Shown piece after piece: positions 42,315-50,855 of a stretch of DNA of 64,000 nucleotides. The stretch lies in NCBI GenBank assembly GCA_039817385.1, contig JBCBVY010000002.1, forward strand, positions 248,001-312,000, read 5' to 3'. A program made the position numbers and the translations under genes. Source of the DNA: JBCBCP01 sp039817385 (GTDB lineage: Bacteria > Pseudomonadota > Alphaproteobacteria > Rhodobacterales > Rhodobacteraceae). Below the pieces are notes generated by a model. It searched no databases. It saw only the letters and a program-made list of their open reading frames with translations, and was not told the DNA's origin. Numbering within the stretch: the stretch's first letter is position 1; every line of letters begins with the position of its first letter.

Positions 42315-43667
42315 ATGAAACGCCTCATCACCCGCGGCCTCATGTATGGCAACCTGTTCCACGTCGCTTCCCCCGCGCTGGTCGAACGCTACAACCGCGC
42401 GCTGGAGCATTTGACGGGCAAGCGCACCGCCCTGACGGATTTCTACATCGACATCACCGGTTTCTCGCCCGAGGTCGGGGCGGAGCTGGGCGATCCACTG
42501 TATCTCAACGCGCATGGGGTGAACCGGCAGTTTATCCTGCTCTCCACCGATCAGAAACGCTGCCCGCTGCTGGACGCGAAGTTCTCGACCTCTCGGACGA
42601 TCCTGCGGCAGTGGATCGAGGTGAATGAGGCGGCGCTTTTCGCGTTGACGGCGCGGGACGCGGTGGCGGGGGAGTTGGTGAATTCGGTGTTTTCCATCAG
42701 CGCTCCGCGCCGTCTGTTTGAGCTGCGCGCGATCACCGTGGAGGCGGACACGACGCAAGGCACGGCGGAGAATGCAGCGAAGCTGGCAGGGAAAGTGGAC
42801 CGCTTCCTGACGGAACCGGACGCGTGGCATGATGACGTGCTGATCGGCGAGATGATCCAGCTCGCCGCGAAGACTGGCGACGTCACGCGCAACCCGGTCA
42901 AGCTGCAGCCGCTGCGGTTCGAGAAGGGCAACTTCTGGACCGCGCATTTCGGCGGGCTTTATGTGTTCCAGAACATGGACCATCCGGCGGTGATCAACGC
43001 GGGCGGGACCGATCTGGGCGATTTGCCGATCAAGTACGTGTTCGACCTCGACGATAGAAACCGCATCGCGAAGTTCTTCGAATTCAACGATCTGGTCGAA
43101 CCCATCGTAAAGGCCCGCGGCGTGGACGCGGCAGCGATCCTTCGGCAAAAGATGGACTTCATCCTCGTGGACGCTGTGACGGCGGCGGGCGTCGATCTGG
43201 CCGGGACCTCCCGCGCGGATATGCGGCGGCTCGCCCGGCGCCACGCGGACCTGCTGCCTGAGGAGTTCCACGCGCTCAACGCGCTGGTAAACTGGGCAGA
43301 AAACGGCGGGCCGTGGCCGCGCATCAGCTCGGAGCATCCGGCGTATTTCTATACGCTCCGGGCCGCGGCACACCCGGATGCGGACCTGATCAACCAGCTG
43401 CTGGCAGAGCTGGCGCCGAAGGACATTCGCCAGCTGTTCATCTGTCACAAGGACCTGTTCTATCGCACCTATGCGGGCTGGCCCGAGGCGCGCAAGGAAT
43501 ACGTCGCAACCTTCCTCGAGGCAGAGTATCTTGCCGACAAGGAAGGGGCGCGCGCCGCGCTTTTTGGCCATGATGCACCCCTTGTCGAAGAGGTGCCGGT
43601 GCGACAGATGGAGCGGGATATCGTGGCCCGTGTTGGCCCCTGGGGTGCGGTAAGGAGAGAAAGATGA
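42315..43667 (+). CDS. DUF6638-family protein
   Basis: 450 residues beginning MKRLITRGLMYGNLFHVASPALVERYN, which I associate with the Rhodobacterales DUF6638 family. No membrane segment or catalytic motif. There are repeated acidic-aromatic regions and a C-terminal stretch (RQLFICHKDLFYRTYAGWPEARKEYV) that looks helical. Function unknown. Its last four bases overlap the next gene (ATGA), so these two are coupled. Confidence 0.78.
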   Translation: MKRLITRGLMYGNLFHVASPALVERYNRALEHLTGKRTALTDFYIDITGFSPEVGAELGDPLYLNAHGVNRQFILLSTDQKRCPLLDAKFSTSRTILRQWIEVNEAALFALTARDAVAGELVNSVFSISAPRRLFELRAITVEADTTQGTAENAAKLAGKVDRFLTEPDAWHDDVLIGEMIQLAAKTGDVTRNPVKLQPLRFEKGNFWTAHFGGLYVFQNMDHPAVINAGGTDLGDLPIKYVFDLDDRNRIAKFFEFNDLVEPIVKARGVDAAAILRQKMDFILVDAVTAAGVDLAGTSRADMRRLARRHADLLPEEFHALNALVNWAENGGPWPRISSEHPAYFYTLRAAAHPDADLINQLLAELAPKDIRQLFICHKDLFYRTYAGWPEARKEYVATFLEAEYLADKEGARAALFGHDAPLVEEVPVRQMERDIVARVGPWGAVRRER

Positions 43668-43930
43668 TTGCGCTGGTCCGTCTGCTGGTTGTCGGCTTTG
43701 TGGTGCTCAGCATCATCTACATCTGCCTGTCGCTTTATTCGCGGGCGGTGCGTAAGCGCAAGCTGATGGCCGAATGGGAGGCCGAGCAGCCGCCGATGCC
43801 CCGCGATACGTTTGTGCGCGTGGGGCTGGAGGAATACGACAACTCCCTGCGCCCCAAGCTGATCCTTGGCGTCTACGTCGTGCCGACCGTTCTGATCGGC
43901 ATCATCATTTACCTCACAAATTTCGCCTGA
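43664..43930 (+). CDS. Small two-helix membrane protein, AAA+ cluster
   Basis: 88 residues with hydrophobic helices at about 2-25 and 67-85 and a basic, charged loop between them (SRAVRKRKLMAEWEAEQPPMP). Topology would place the loop in the cytoplasm. It overlaps the DUF6638 gene start-stop and ends ten bases before the DUF1523 gene. No function known. Confidence 0.7.
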   Translation: MIALVRLLVVGFVVLSIIYICLSLYSRAVRKRKLMAEWEAEQPPMPRDTFVRVGLEEYDNSLRPKLILGVYVVPTVLIGIIIYLTNFA

Positions 43931-43940
43931 AAGGCTTTCC

Positions 43941-44585
43941 ATGCGTGTCTTCGGTTGGATCCTCACCCTCACCTTCTGGACGCTGATCGCGGCGTTCTTT
44001 CACTACACCCTGCCGCAGAAGGACATTGTGCGCGTCACGGATACGGAGAACCGGCGGATCGACTTTGGCGAGAACTCGATTTTCTGGGCCAGCCCGGATG
44101 TAGGCAACGACGGCACGCGCGCGGATCGGGACGTGTTTTTTATCCAGACGGTGCAAGCCAACGGCCGCCCGATGGTCTACCGGAATGAGGATACCGGCTG
44201 GGGCTGGCCGCCCTATTTCAAGTTCGACACGTCCAACCTGCAGACGGAGGCGGCGGACCTCAAATCAACTTCGGCGGACCCGCAATGGGCCCTGATCACC
44301 CATTATGGGTGGCGGAATGAGTTTTACTCGATCTTTCCCAATGCCATTTCCATCCGGCCCATCGACAACCCCGATGTGGCCAAGCCGATCCCGTGGGTGA
44401 ATATCGTGATCCTGACGCTTTTTGCGATGGTGACTTACGCGATCTGGGTTCGGTGGCGGCGGTTCCGCGCAGCGCGGATCGACCCGGCGATCGAGGAGAT
44501 TCAGGACGGGTGGGAAGCCGCCGGGGACGCGGTGGAAAGCAAGCGGGGCCGGATTCGGCGCTGGCTGGCGAGTTGGCGGCGGTAG
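43941..44585 (+). CDS. DUF1523-family membrane protein
   Basis: 214 residues. The N-terminal helix and the following HYTLPQKDIVRVTDTENRR are typical of DUF1523. A second membrane segment lies near 150-170 (WVNIVILTLFAMVTYAIW), after a periplasmic domain of about 125 residues (VFFIQTVQANGRPMVYRNED and GWGWPPYFKFDTSNLQTEA). The basic tail (RIRRWLASWRR) faces the cytoplasm. Last gene of the cluster; its stop is 10 bases from the convergent rRNA methyltransferase. Function unknown. Confidence 0.82.
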   Translation: MRVFGWILTLTFWTLIAAFFHYTLPQKDIVRVTDTENRRIDFGENSIFWASPDVGNDGTRADRDVFFIQTVQANGRPMVYRNEDTGWGWPPYFKFDTSNLQTEAADLKSTSADPQWALITHYGWRNEFYSIFPNAISIRPIDNPDVAKPIPWVNIVILTLFAMVTYAIWVRWRRFRAARIDPAIEEIQDGWEAAGDAVESKRGRIRRWLASWRR

Positions 44586-44595
44586 GCTTCGGACG

Positions 44596-45693
44596 TTATA
44601 GTTGCGCCTGCCACAAGTTCACGCGCAGCCCGCCATGCGCAATGGGCGGTCCGGGCGGCGCCCACGGCAGATCGCAGGCGTTTGCGAGGCTCTTTTCCGA
44701 CGTGATCAGCCCAACGCGCCAGCCGATAAAGTGGGTGCGCAGCGCGTCCTCGATCATCGCATACAGGCCATAAAGCGCCTTTTTGTTGCCGATCCGCGCG
44801 CCATAGGGCGGGTTGAGTATGACGAGGCCCGGGGCGCCATCGGGGGGCCGTGCATCGCGCACGTCCGCATGGGTGAAGGTGCAAAGGTGCGCGACCCCGG
44901 CGCGTTCCGCGTTTGCGGTCGCCATCGCGATCACACCGGTGTCCCGGTCGGAGCCTGTGAAGGTCGGCATCGGTGCAGCGGGGCCCGTGTCCGGAACGTC
45001 AAAGCGGCTGGCATCAAAGCTGGGCAGCGTCTGAAAGGCGAACGCCCTCGCGCGCCCCGGCGCAAGGCCCGCCGCGATTTCCGCAGCCTCGATCACGAAT
45101 GTGCCGGACCCGCACATCAGGTCCACCACCGGCTGCGTGCCGTCAAAGCCGCATTGCGCGAGAAAGGCCGCTGCCATCGTTTCGCGCAGGGGGGCCTTGC
45201 CCACGGCTTGTTTGTGCCCGCGCTTGTGCAGCGGCTCGCCCGAGGTGTCGAGGCTGAGCATGACGCGGTTGTCGTCGATCCGGCCTTTGATAATCAGCGG
45301 ATTGTCCCCGCCAACGGCAAAGCCTGCCGCCTCCAGCGCGCCTTCGATCCGCGACGTGGCCGCACCGGCATGGTAGATCTTGGACTTGCGATTGGTCGTG
45401 ACCTCTACCTTCACCGCAGCGCCCGCAGGCAGCCACGCCGCCCAGTCCAATTTGCGCGCGCGTTTGTCGAGCTGCGCGGGGTGGAAGGCCATGAACTCCG
45501 TCATCCGCACCAGAACCCTTGTCGCGATGCGGCTGTGCGTATTGGCGCGCCAGATGTCGGGCCACCCGCCGCTGAGCGCCACGCCGCCGGGCTGGGTGCC
45601 CGTGACGTTCAAGCCGAGCGCGCGCAACTCTGCCTCCAGCACCCCTTCGAACCCCGGCAGGCAGATGGCAAAGAAAGGCAGGTCAGTCGGCAA
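44596..45693 (-). CDS. THUMP-domain RNA methyltransferase (RlmL/RlmK-like)
   Basis: 365 residues. An N-terminal THUMP-type RNA-binding region (AICLPGFEGVLEAELRALG, ANTHSRIATRVLVRMTEF) precedes a class I SAM methyltransferase domain with LMCGSGTFVIEAAEIA and the catalytic motif LNPPYGARIGNK. The NPPY tetrad marks N-methylation of a base, usually N2 of guanosine in 23S rRNA. Close to the RlmL family; the precise site is not determinable. It overlaps the glycosyltransferase stop by 11 bases. Confidence 0.87.
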   Translation of the reverse strand: MPTDLPFFAICLPGFEGVLEAELRALGLNVTGTQPGGVALSGGWPDIWRANTHSRIATRVLVRMTEFMAFHPAQLDKRARKLDWAAWLPAGAAVKVEVTTNRKSKIYHAGAATSRIEGALEAAGFAVGGDNPLIIKGRIDDNRVMLSLDTSGEPLHKRGHKQAVGKAPLRETMAAAFLAQCGFDGTQPVVDLMCGSGTFVIEAAEIAAGLAPGRARAFAFQTLPSFDASRFDVPDTGPAAPMPTFTGSDRDTGVIAMATANAERAGVAHLCTFTHADVRDARPPDGAPGLVILNPPYGARIGNKKALYGLYAMIEDALRTHFIGWRVGLITSEKSLANACDLPWAPPGPPIAHGGLRVNLWQAQL

Positions 45694-47260
45694 AGAGGTA
45701 ATCGGCGTCGGCGATTTGGCGGGCCTGGTCGTGGCTGATGCTGAGGAAACGGGACAGCGCCTTGGCGTTGTCGTCCACGTCCGAGGATTCTTTCATCCGG
45801 GTCAGATGTTCAAAATCGGCGTCGCGGATGCGGTCGGATTCATACGTGATGTCTCCCCGGATGGTGGGCAATAGCCGCTCCAGCGTCTCAAGGCTGGTCT
45901 GCTCCCCCGCAAGGCCAACGCGCATGGCGTGACCCGTGAGGTAGTCGTCGGTAAAGCCGCATTCGACCTCCAGCATCCGCGTGATGGAGCGGTCAGAGGC
46001 GAAATCCTGAAGCAGGTCCATCTCCCCGGGGTCCATGCAGACAATCAGCCGGTCGGTCTCAAAGTAGTCGAACAGCATCCGCATCAGCGCGCGGCGGTGA
46101 CGGGTCCGCTTGCCAAGCGTTTTCTGGATGCCGCCAAGGTCGGGCAGGGGGGTGTCCTCTTCGTTGAAGAGGTATTCGATTGTCGGCACATTGGTGACCT
46201 GCCGGATACGTTCCAGCAGGCGCTTGGCCACGTGCCACTTCTTGCAGATGACGATCATCAGCTCGCGTTCGCGCCCCAGCGTGCTTTCCGCTTCCCAGAA
46301 CCGCGTGGCAAAGCGGCGCCCGATCCGGCCCCGCCCGGTCAGGAATTTGAACAGGCTGCGCCCTTCATTGCTGATCTGGAATTGCACGCCTTCGGCCGCG
46401 TAAAGCAGACCCAGGCGGCGTTTCAGATCGCGCGCTTCCGGGCTGATCTTGCGGGCAAAGAGGAAATCCTGGCTGAGCAGCAGGTCGTAATGGTCGTCGT
46501 AAAACGTCACCGGCATCCCGTAATCGGTGAACATCAGGAAGGTCAGTGTGCGCGTGCGGATCTCGTTCTCCGGCACGACGTGGCGCACGATGGTTTGAAA
46601 GAACGTCTCGTCCGGGATCCACGTCGTGCGGAAGAACCGCATGACATCCTTGCGTTGCCGCGTGAAGTCGAGCACCCATTCAACCGTCCGCCTGCGCAGG
46701 CACCACCACTGGCTGCCGATCTGAACCTGAATGTCTTCCGGAATCTCGCGGGTTAGGCCAAGGCGCTGCTGCAGATGGTAGGAGGTATAGAACCGCCATT
46801 TCTGCGTGCGTTCGTTGAAGAAGTGGCGGTAGATCAGCCGCTCTTCCTTCATGCCGGTCTTGATCCAGTCGGAGTCAAAGTAATCGAAGCTTTCGATGAA
46901 ATCGGCGTCGTGGTCGTCAAGAAACTGGTGCGTGTATTCGGCCGACTTGATCGGCATACAGTCGCCCGACAGCATGTAGAAATGCGTGGCGCGCGGGAAG
47001 GTGTCCACCGCGGCCTCCACGGCGTAGAGCGTGGCTTGAACAAGGCTCCATTCGCCCCAGCCGCACTTGATCCGCTTGCGCGCGAAGGTGACGTTGGGAT
47101 TGTCCTTCAGCGCATCGGTGATCTTGGCGTAATCAGAGGCTTTTGCACGCGCATCGAAGTGGATCGACATGTAGTCGCCCACCGCTGTGAGGCGCCGCGC
47201 CTGCTTGATGATGGCATCCGCATCCTTGTGGCACAGCAGTATGTAGGCAATCTTTGCCAT
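45683..47260 (-). CDS. Core-2/I-branching-like beta-1,6-N-acetylglucosaminyltransferase with C-terminal extension
   Basis: 525 residues. The N-terminal part (about 1-290) matches the GT14-type branching enzymes: KIAYILLCHKDADAIIKQARR, YMSIHFDARAK, KIKCGWGEWSLVQATLYAVE-like segment, and ATHFYMLSGDCMPIK, the last being very characteristic. The C-terminal part (about 300-525) is an extra domain of unknown function seen in Rhodobacterales relatives. No membrane segment. It likely adds N-acetylglucosamine to a polysaccharide. A sulfotransferase gene is divergently placed across 143 bases, suggesting they make one sulfated glycan. Confidence 0.85.
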   Translation of the reverse strand: MAKIAYILLCHKDADAIIKQARRLTAVGDYMSIHFDARAKASDYAKITDALKDNPNVTFARKRIKCGWGEWSLVQATLYAVEAAVDTFPRATHFYMLSGDCMPIKSAEYTHQFLDDHDADFIESFDYFDSDWIKTGMKEERLIYRHFFNERTQKWRFYTSYHLQQRLGLTREIPEDIQVQIGSQWWCLRRRTVEWVLDFTRQRKDVMRFFRTTWIPDETFFQTIVRHVVPENEIRTRTLTFLMFTDYGMPVTFYDDHYDLLLSQDFLFARKISPEARDLKRRLGLLYAAEGVQFQISNEGRSLFKFLTGRGRIGRRFATRFWEAESTLGRERELMIVICKKWHVAKRLLERIRQVTNVPTIEYLFNEEDTPLPDLGGIQKTLGKRTRHRRALMRMLFDYFETDRLIVCMDPGEMDLLQDFASDRSITRMLEVECGFTDDYLTGHAMRVGLAGEQTSLETLERLLPTIRGDITYESDRIRDADFEHLTRMKESSDVDDNAKALSRFLSISHDQARQIADADYLFAD

Positions 47261-47403
47261 GAGCGCTTGTTTACTGCCCCTTTACGCCTGCTTGGTTACT
47301 TAGTTAAAGATGAAGGGCGACTGAATAAACAGGATTTTGTCCGCTAAATTTCCCCTTAAGTGACGCCTGCACACGCAACAGAACAGGCGCAGAGGTGTTG
47401 AGC

Positions 47404-48222
47404 ATGGGATTTCCCGGAACCTGGATGACCGAAACCGAAAGCGTGGTGTACCGCGTGGTGCCCAAATGCGCCTGCTCGACCATTGGTCAGATCATGTACT
47501 ATTCCGACCACGGCGTGTTTTTCGACGGCGACATTCATGACGCCACGGCCGGGATGCACAAATGGGCCATCGAGGACAGTCAGCCGAAGATCGAAGCCAA
47601 TGTGCAGGGGCAAAAGTCTTATGCGTTTACCTGCGTGCGCAACCCCTACACCCGCATCCTGTCGTCCTTTTTCGACAAGATCTGCGGCATCCAGCGTAAC
47701 GGCAAGCGGTATCGCGGCAACCTTGTCCCGCTTTTGATCCAGAAATACGGGATCGAGGTGGGCGGCCCGGACGGCAAGGACGACTTCGATCAGATCAAGA
47801 GCTTCCGCCGTTTCCTGCTTTTTGCACGCGACACGATCCGCTGGCGCAAGCCGATGGACCCGGACATTCACTGGTCGGCTATGTCGGGCCATGTCAGTAC
47901 GTTCATCGTAAACGGCGGGCGCTACGACAAGATCATCTGGACCGAGCGGTTCAACGATGGCATGGAAGAAGTCCTTGCCGAGATCGAGACGCCGCATCCG
48001 GTGGTGATGGGCGACATCCCCCGCTTTAACGAAAGCGAGGGGCACGGGCCCAAGCGGGCGCACCCGGTCGAAGATTACTTCGACGATCTGTCGATGCACC
48101 TTGTCTATGAAATCTTCAAACGCGATTTCGAAGTGTTCAAATACGACTTCGAAGACCCGTCAAACAAAATGCCGATAGGTGAGATCGACCTTGACGAGGT
48201 CCACAAAAAGCTGGGCGATTAA
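47404..48222 (+). CDS. Sulfotransferase family 2-like protein
   Basis: 272 residues from the ATG at 47404; ATG 47395 is possible. The PAPS 5'-phosphosulfate loop VVPKCACSTI and the 3'-phosphate motif CVRNPYTRILSSF are those of carbohydrate sulfotransferases. The rest contains DIHWSAMSGHVSTF and IPRFNESEGHG, also typical. It transfers sulfate from PAPS to a hydroxyl or amine of a sugar. Divergent from the branching glycosyltransferase, so the pair probably decorates an extracellular polysaccharide. Acceptor unknown. Confidence 0.85.
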   Translation: MGFPGTWMTETESVVYRVVPKCACSTIGQIMYYSDHGVFFDGDIHDATAGMHKWAIEDSQPKIEANVQGQKSYAFTCVRNPYTRILSSFFDKICGIQRNGKRYRGNLVPLLIQKYGIEVGGPDGKDDFDQIKSFRRFLLFARDTIRWRKPMDPDIHWSAMSGHVSTFIVNGGRYDKIIWTERFNDGMEEVLAEIETPHPVVMGDIPRFNESEGHGPKRAHPVEDYFDDLSMHLVYEIFKRDFEVFKYDFEDPSNKMPIGEIDLDEVHKKLGD

Positions 48223-48281
48223 TCCGCGCACGTGGCGGGCGCGCCCGCCTGGCTTTGGTTCGAGAAAAAGACCGTTGCGCG

Positions 48282-48953
48282 CTATTTTTTTGCGGCAATC
48301 GCGTCCGCAATGCGCATGGCCGCTGCCGTGCTGCCCTTGGGTGACGGGTGGATCATGTCCAGCGCGTGAAAGCTCCGGTCGCCGTGCGGCACCATATCCT
48401 GAAGCGAGACATAGGTGATGCCGGGATCGCGGCTCGCCATCTGGGCGATGCGCGCCTCGAACCGGTCGCCAACCTCGCGGCAGCCTTCAATGGGGGAGCC
48501 GCGCCCCGGGCTGCGCAAGTAGCCGACGTAAATGACCTGCGCACCGCCCGCGCGCGCGCGTGACACGAGCGCGGGAATGGCGCCTTGTGTGCCGTCAGCG
48601 GTGATCAGCTTTTCCATCCGGCGGTTGCACGGCCCGCACCCGCAGCCCATCCAAAGGTCATTGCCGCCACCGTTCATCACCACGTAATCCCAGCGCCCTT
48701 CGCGATACTGGCGGGAAATGTTCATGCCAAGCGCGCCGGTGATCGGCAGCGCATACATGAACCGGGCGCCTGTCACGGCGCGGCTTTTGACCTTTGCGCC
48801 TGTGATCCGGCTCAATTCATGGCTGACGGAGGCTTGGTCCCGGGCGTTCGTGGTCATGAAACTGTCGCCCAGCACGAGGATGCGGGGGGCGTCACTGGCC
48901 GCCGCAGCGGTTGCAACAAAAAACAGGAATAGGGCCAGAATACGGCTGAGCAT
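48282..48953 (-). CDS. Secreted SGNH/GDSL-family hydrolase
   Basis: 223 residues from the ATG at 48953; an upstream ATG at 48983 lacks the signal-peptide arrangement. A signal peptide (MLSRILALFLFFVATAAAA) precedes the catalytic serine in ILVLGDSFMTTN, the block III GGGNDLW, and the catalytic DxxH in ALDMIHPSPKG. Four cysteines near GCGCGPCNRR form an unusual cluster. It is an esterase or acetylhydrolase of the cell envelope; a role in deacetylating the nearby glycan is possible but inferred. Confidence 0.85.
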   Translation of the reverse strand: MLSRILALFLFFVATAAAASDAPRILVLGDSFMTTNARDQASVSHELSRITGAKVKSRAVTGARFMYALPITGALGMNISRQYREGRWDYVVMNGGGNDLWMGCGCGPCNRRMEKLITADGTQGAIPALVSRARAGGAQVIYVGYLRSPGRGSPIEGCREVGDRFEARIAQMASRDPGITYVSLQDMVPHGDRSFHALDMIHPSPKGSTAAAMRIADAIAAKK

Positions 48954-49072
48954 ATCGAACACTCCGGTCGGGACATCCACCATAGGCCGGATAGCGCGGA
49001 AATACGGCAGAAATGTGTTTGCAGACCCCGTGATCTTGCTGCGCGCGTGCCAAACGCCTACATCCGCGCCCT

Positions 49073-49549
49073 ATGGCACAGACGAAATCCGATCCGAACT
49101 ACAAGGTGGTTGCCGAAAACCGCCGCGCCCGCTTCGATTACGCGATCGAAGAGGATGTGGAGTGCGGCATCGTGCTCGAAGGGTCCGAGGTGAAAAGCCT
49201 GCGACAAGGCGGCGCCAACATCGCCGAAAGCTATGCCGCGGTGGAGGATGGCGAGCTGTGGCTCGTCAACAGCTACATCGCGCCCTACGAACAGGCGAAG
49301 TCGTTTCGCCACGAGGAACGGCGGCGGCGCAAGCTGCTGGTGGGCCGCAAGCAATTGTCTGACTTTTGGAACGCGACCCAGCGCAAGGGCATGACGCTGG
49401 TGCCGCTGGTGCTTTATTTCAATCACCGCGGCATGGCCAAGCTGAAGATCGGCATCGCCAAGGGCAAGAAGGCGCATGACAAGCGCGAAAGCACAGCCAA
49501 GCGCGACTGGAATCGCCAAAAGGCCCGCCTGCTCAAAGACCATAGCTAA
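49073..49549 (+). CDS. smpB: SsrA-binding protein SmpB
   Basis: 158 residues with the complete SmpB signature: VVAENRRARFDYAIEEDVECG, IVLEGSEVKSLRQGGANI, SYIAPYEQAKSF and KGKKAHDKRESTAKRDWNRQK at the C-terminus. It delivers tmRNA to stalled ribosomes. No ssrA gene is visible in this window. Confidence 0.97.
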   Translation: MAQTKSDPNYKVVAENRRARFDYAIEEDVECGIVLEGSEVKSLRQGGANIAESYAAVEDGELWLVNSYIAPYEQAKSFRHEERRRRKLLVGRKQLSDFWNATQRKGMTLVPLVLYFNHRGMAKLKIGIAKGKKAHDKRESTAKRDWNRQKARLLKDHS

Positions 49550-49650
49550 AGGCGGGAAAACGCCCGCCCTATTCCCCTGATGTGGCCGCGCCGTATCGCT
49601 ATTTTGCCGCGCGGGGACGTGATCCCCGGGATTGGGAAGGGGAAGAGATC

Positions 49651-49938
49651 ATGGAACTCATTATTGGGCTGCTCTCGGGTGTGGTTGGTGGCAACGTCGC
49701 GGGCGGTCTGCTTAAGAACATCAATCAGGGCGTGCTGATCAACTCGATTGCGGGCGTTGTCGGCGGCGGTCTGGGCGGGACGGTCCTGTCGATGCTGGGG
49801 CTGGGCGAGGTTGCGGCGGCGGCTGCGGGTGGCGGGCTCGACCTGCAAACGATCATCGCGCAGGTCGCGGGCGGCGGCGTTGGCGGCGGCGCGCTGCTGG
49901 CCATCGTGGGCCTCGTGCGCAACGCGATCTCCAAGTAA
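49651..49938 (+). CDS. Small glycine-rich hydrophobic protein
   Basis: 95 residues from the ATG at 49651, with an AAGGGGAAG-like ribosome site just upstream. Almost entirely glycine, alanine, valine and leucine with several GGG clusters (GVVGGNVAGGLLK, GGGLGGTVLSMLG, GGGVGGGALLAIVG), so probably two or three closely packed helices. This pattern is shared by small membrane proteins of transglycosylase-associated type, but no specific match is clear. Function unknown. Confidence 0.6.
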   Translation: MELIIGLLSGVVGGNVAGGLLKNINQGVLINSIAGVVGGGLGGTVLSMLGLGEVAAAAAGGGLDLQTIIAQVAGGGVGGGALLAIVGLVRNAISK

Positions 49939-50000
49939 CTTGCGAAACGGCCCCTTCGGCGCTATCCAAAGGCGTTTGCCTTAGACCGGAGGGGCCTGTC

Positions 50001-50855
50001 ATGCCTGACGATCCCACAACAGCGGTGTCCACCGAATGGCTGGCACAGCATTTGCGCGATCCCGACCTGCGCGTGCTGGATGCATCGTGGTACTTGCCCG
50101 ATGCGGGGCGCGATGCGCGGGCTGAATACGACGCGGCGCACATCCCCGGCGCACGGTTTTTCGACATTGACGAGATTTCCGACAAACGCTCGGACCTGCC
50201 GCATATGGCGCCGCCGGTGGAAAAGTTCATGTCCCGGATGCGCAGCATGGGGGTCGGCGATGGCCATCAGATTGTGATCTATGACGGCGCGGGCCTGCTC
50301 AGCGCGGCGCGCGTTTGGTGGCTGTTTCGCCTGATGGGCCAGCGCGATGTTGCGGTGCTCGATGGCGGGTTCCCCAAGTGGCAAGCCGAAGGGCGTGAGG
50401 TCGAAGACATGCCGCCCGTCGTCAAGGACCGGCACATGACCGTGCGCTACCAAAACCACCTGGTGCGCGACGTCACGCAGGTCAGCCACGCGAGCAAGCT
50501 GAGCGACATTCAGGTGGTTGATGCCCGCGCCCCCGCACGGTTCCGGGGCGAGGCGCCAGAGCCGCGCGAGGGCCTGCGCGCCGGCCATATCCCCGGATCG
50601 CGCAACGTGCCCTATGACACGCTTCTGAACGCCGACAAGACGATGAAATCGCCGGAAGAGACGCGCGCGGTGTTCGAGGCTGCGGGCGTTGACCTGTTGC
50701 GCCCCGTCATCACCACCTGCGGGTCTGGGGTTACCGCCGCGATCCTTGCGCTCGCGCTTGAGCGGATCGGCCACCACGCCTGGTCGCTTTACGACGGAAG
50801 CTGGGCCGAATGGGGCATGTTCCCCACCGTGCCGGTCGCCACGGGAGATTCCTGA
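50001..50855 (+). CDS. sseA: 3-Mercaptopyruvate sulfurtransferase
   Basis: 284 residues with two rhodanese modules. The active-site cysteine loop is CGSGVTA (in ITTCGSGVTAAILALALE), the form that marks mercaptopyruvate rather than thiosulfate sulfurtransferase. Other motifs: LDASWYLP, EYDAAHIPGARFFDID, HIPGSRNVPYDT and SLYDGSWAEWG. It moves sulfur from 3-mercaptopyruvate to an acceptor. The stop TGA shares one base with the next gene's ATG. Confidence 0.93.
   Translation: MPDDPTTAVSTEWLAQHLRDPDLRVLDASWYLPDAGRDARAEYDAAHIPGARFFDIDEISDKRSDLPHMAPPVEKFMSRMRSMGVGDGHQIVIYDGAGLLSAARVWWLFRLMGQRDVAVLDGGFPKWQAEGREVEDMPPVVKDRHMTVRYQNHLVRDVTQVSHASKLSDIQVVDARAPARFRGEAPEPREGLRAGHIPGSRNVPYDTLLNADKTMKSPEETRAVFEAAGVDLLRPVITTCGSGVTAAILALALERIGHHAWSLYDGSWAEWGMFPTVPVATGDS

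Noticed and set aside
49550..49600. Terminator after smpB (GGCGGG...CCCGCC)
   Set aside because: The hairpin is real but short and is not followed by a T tract, so I do not list it as a terminator.
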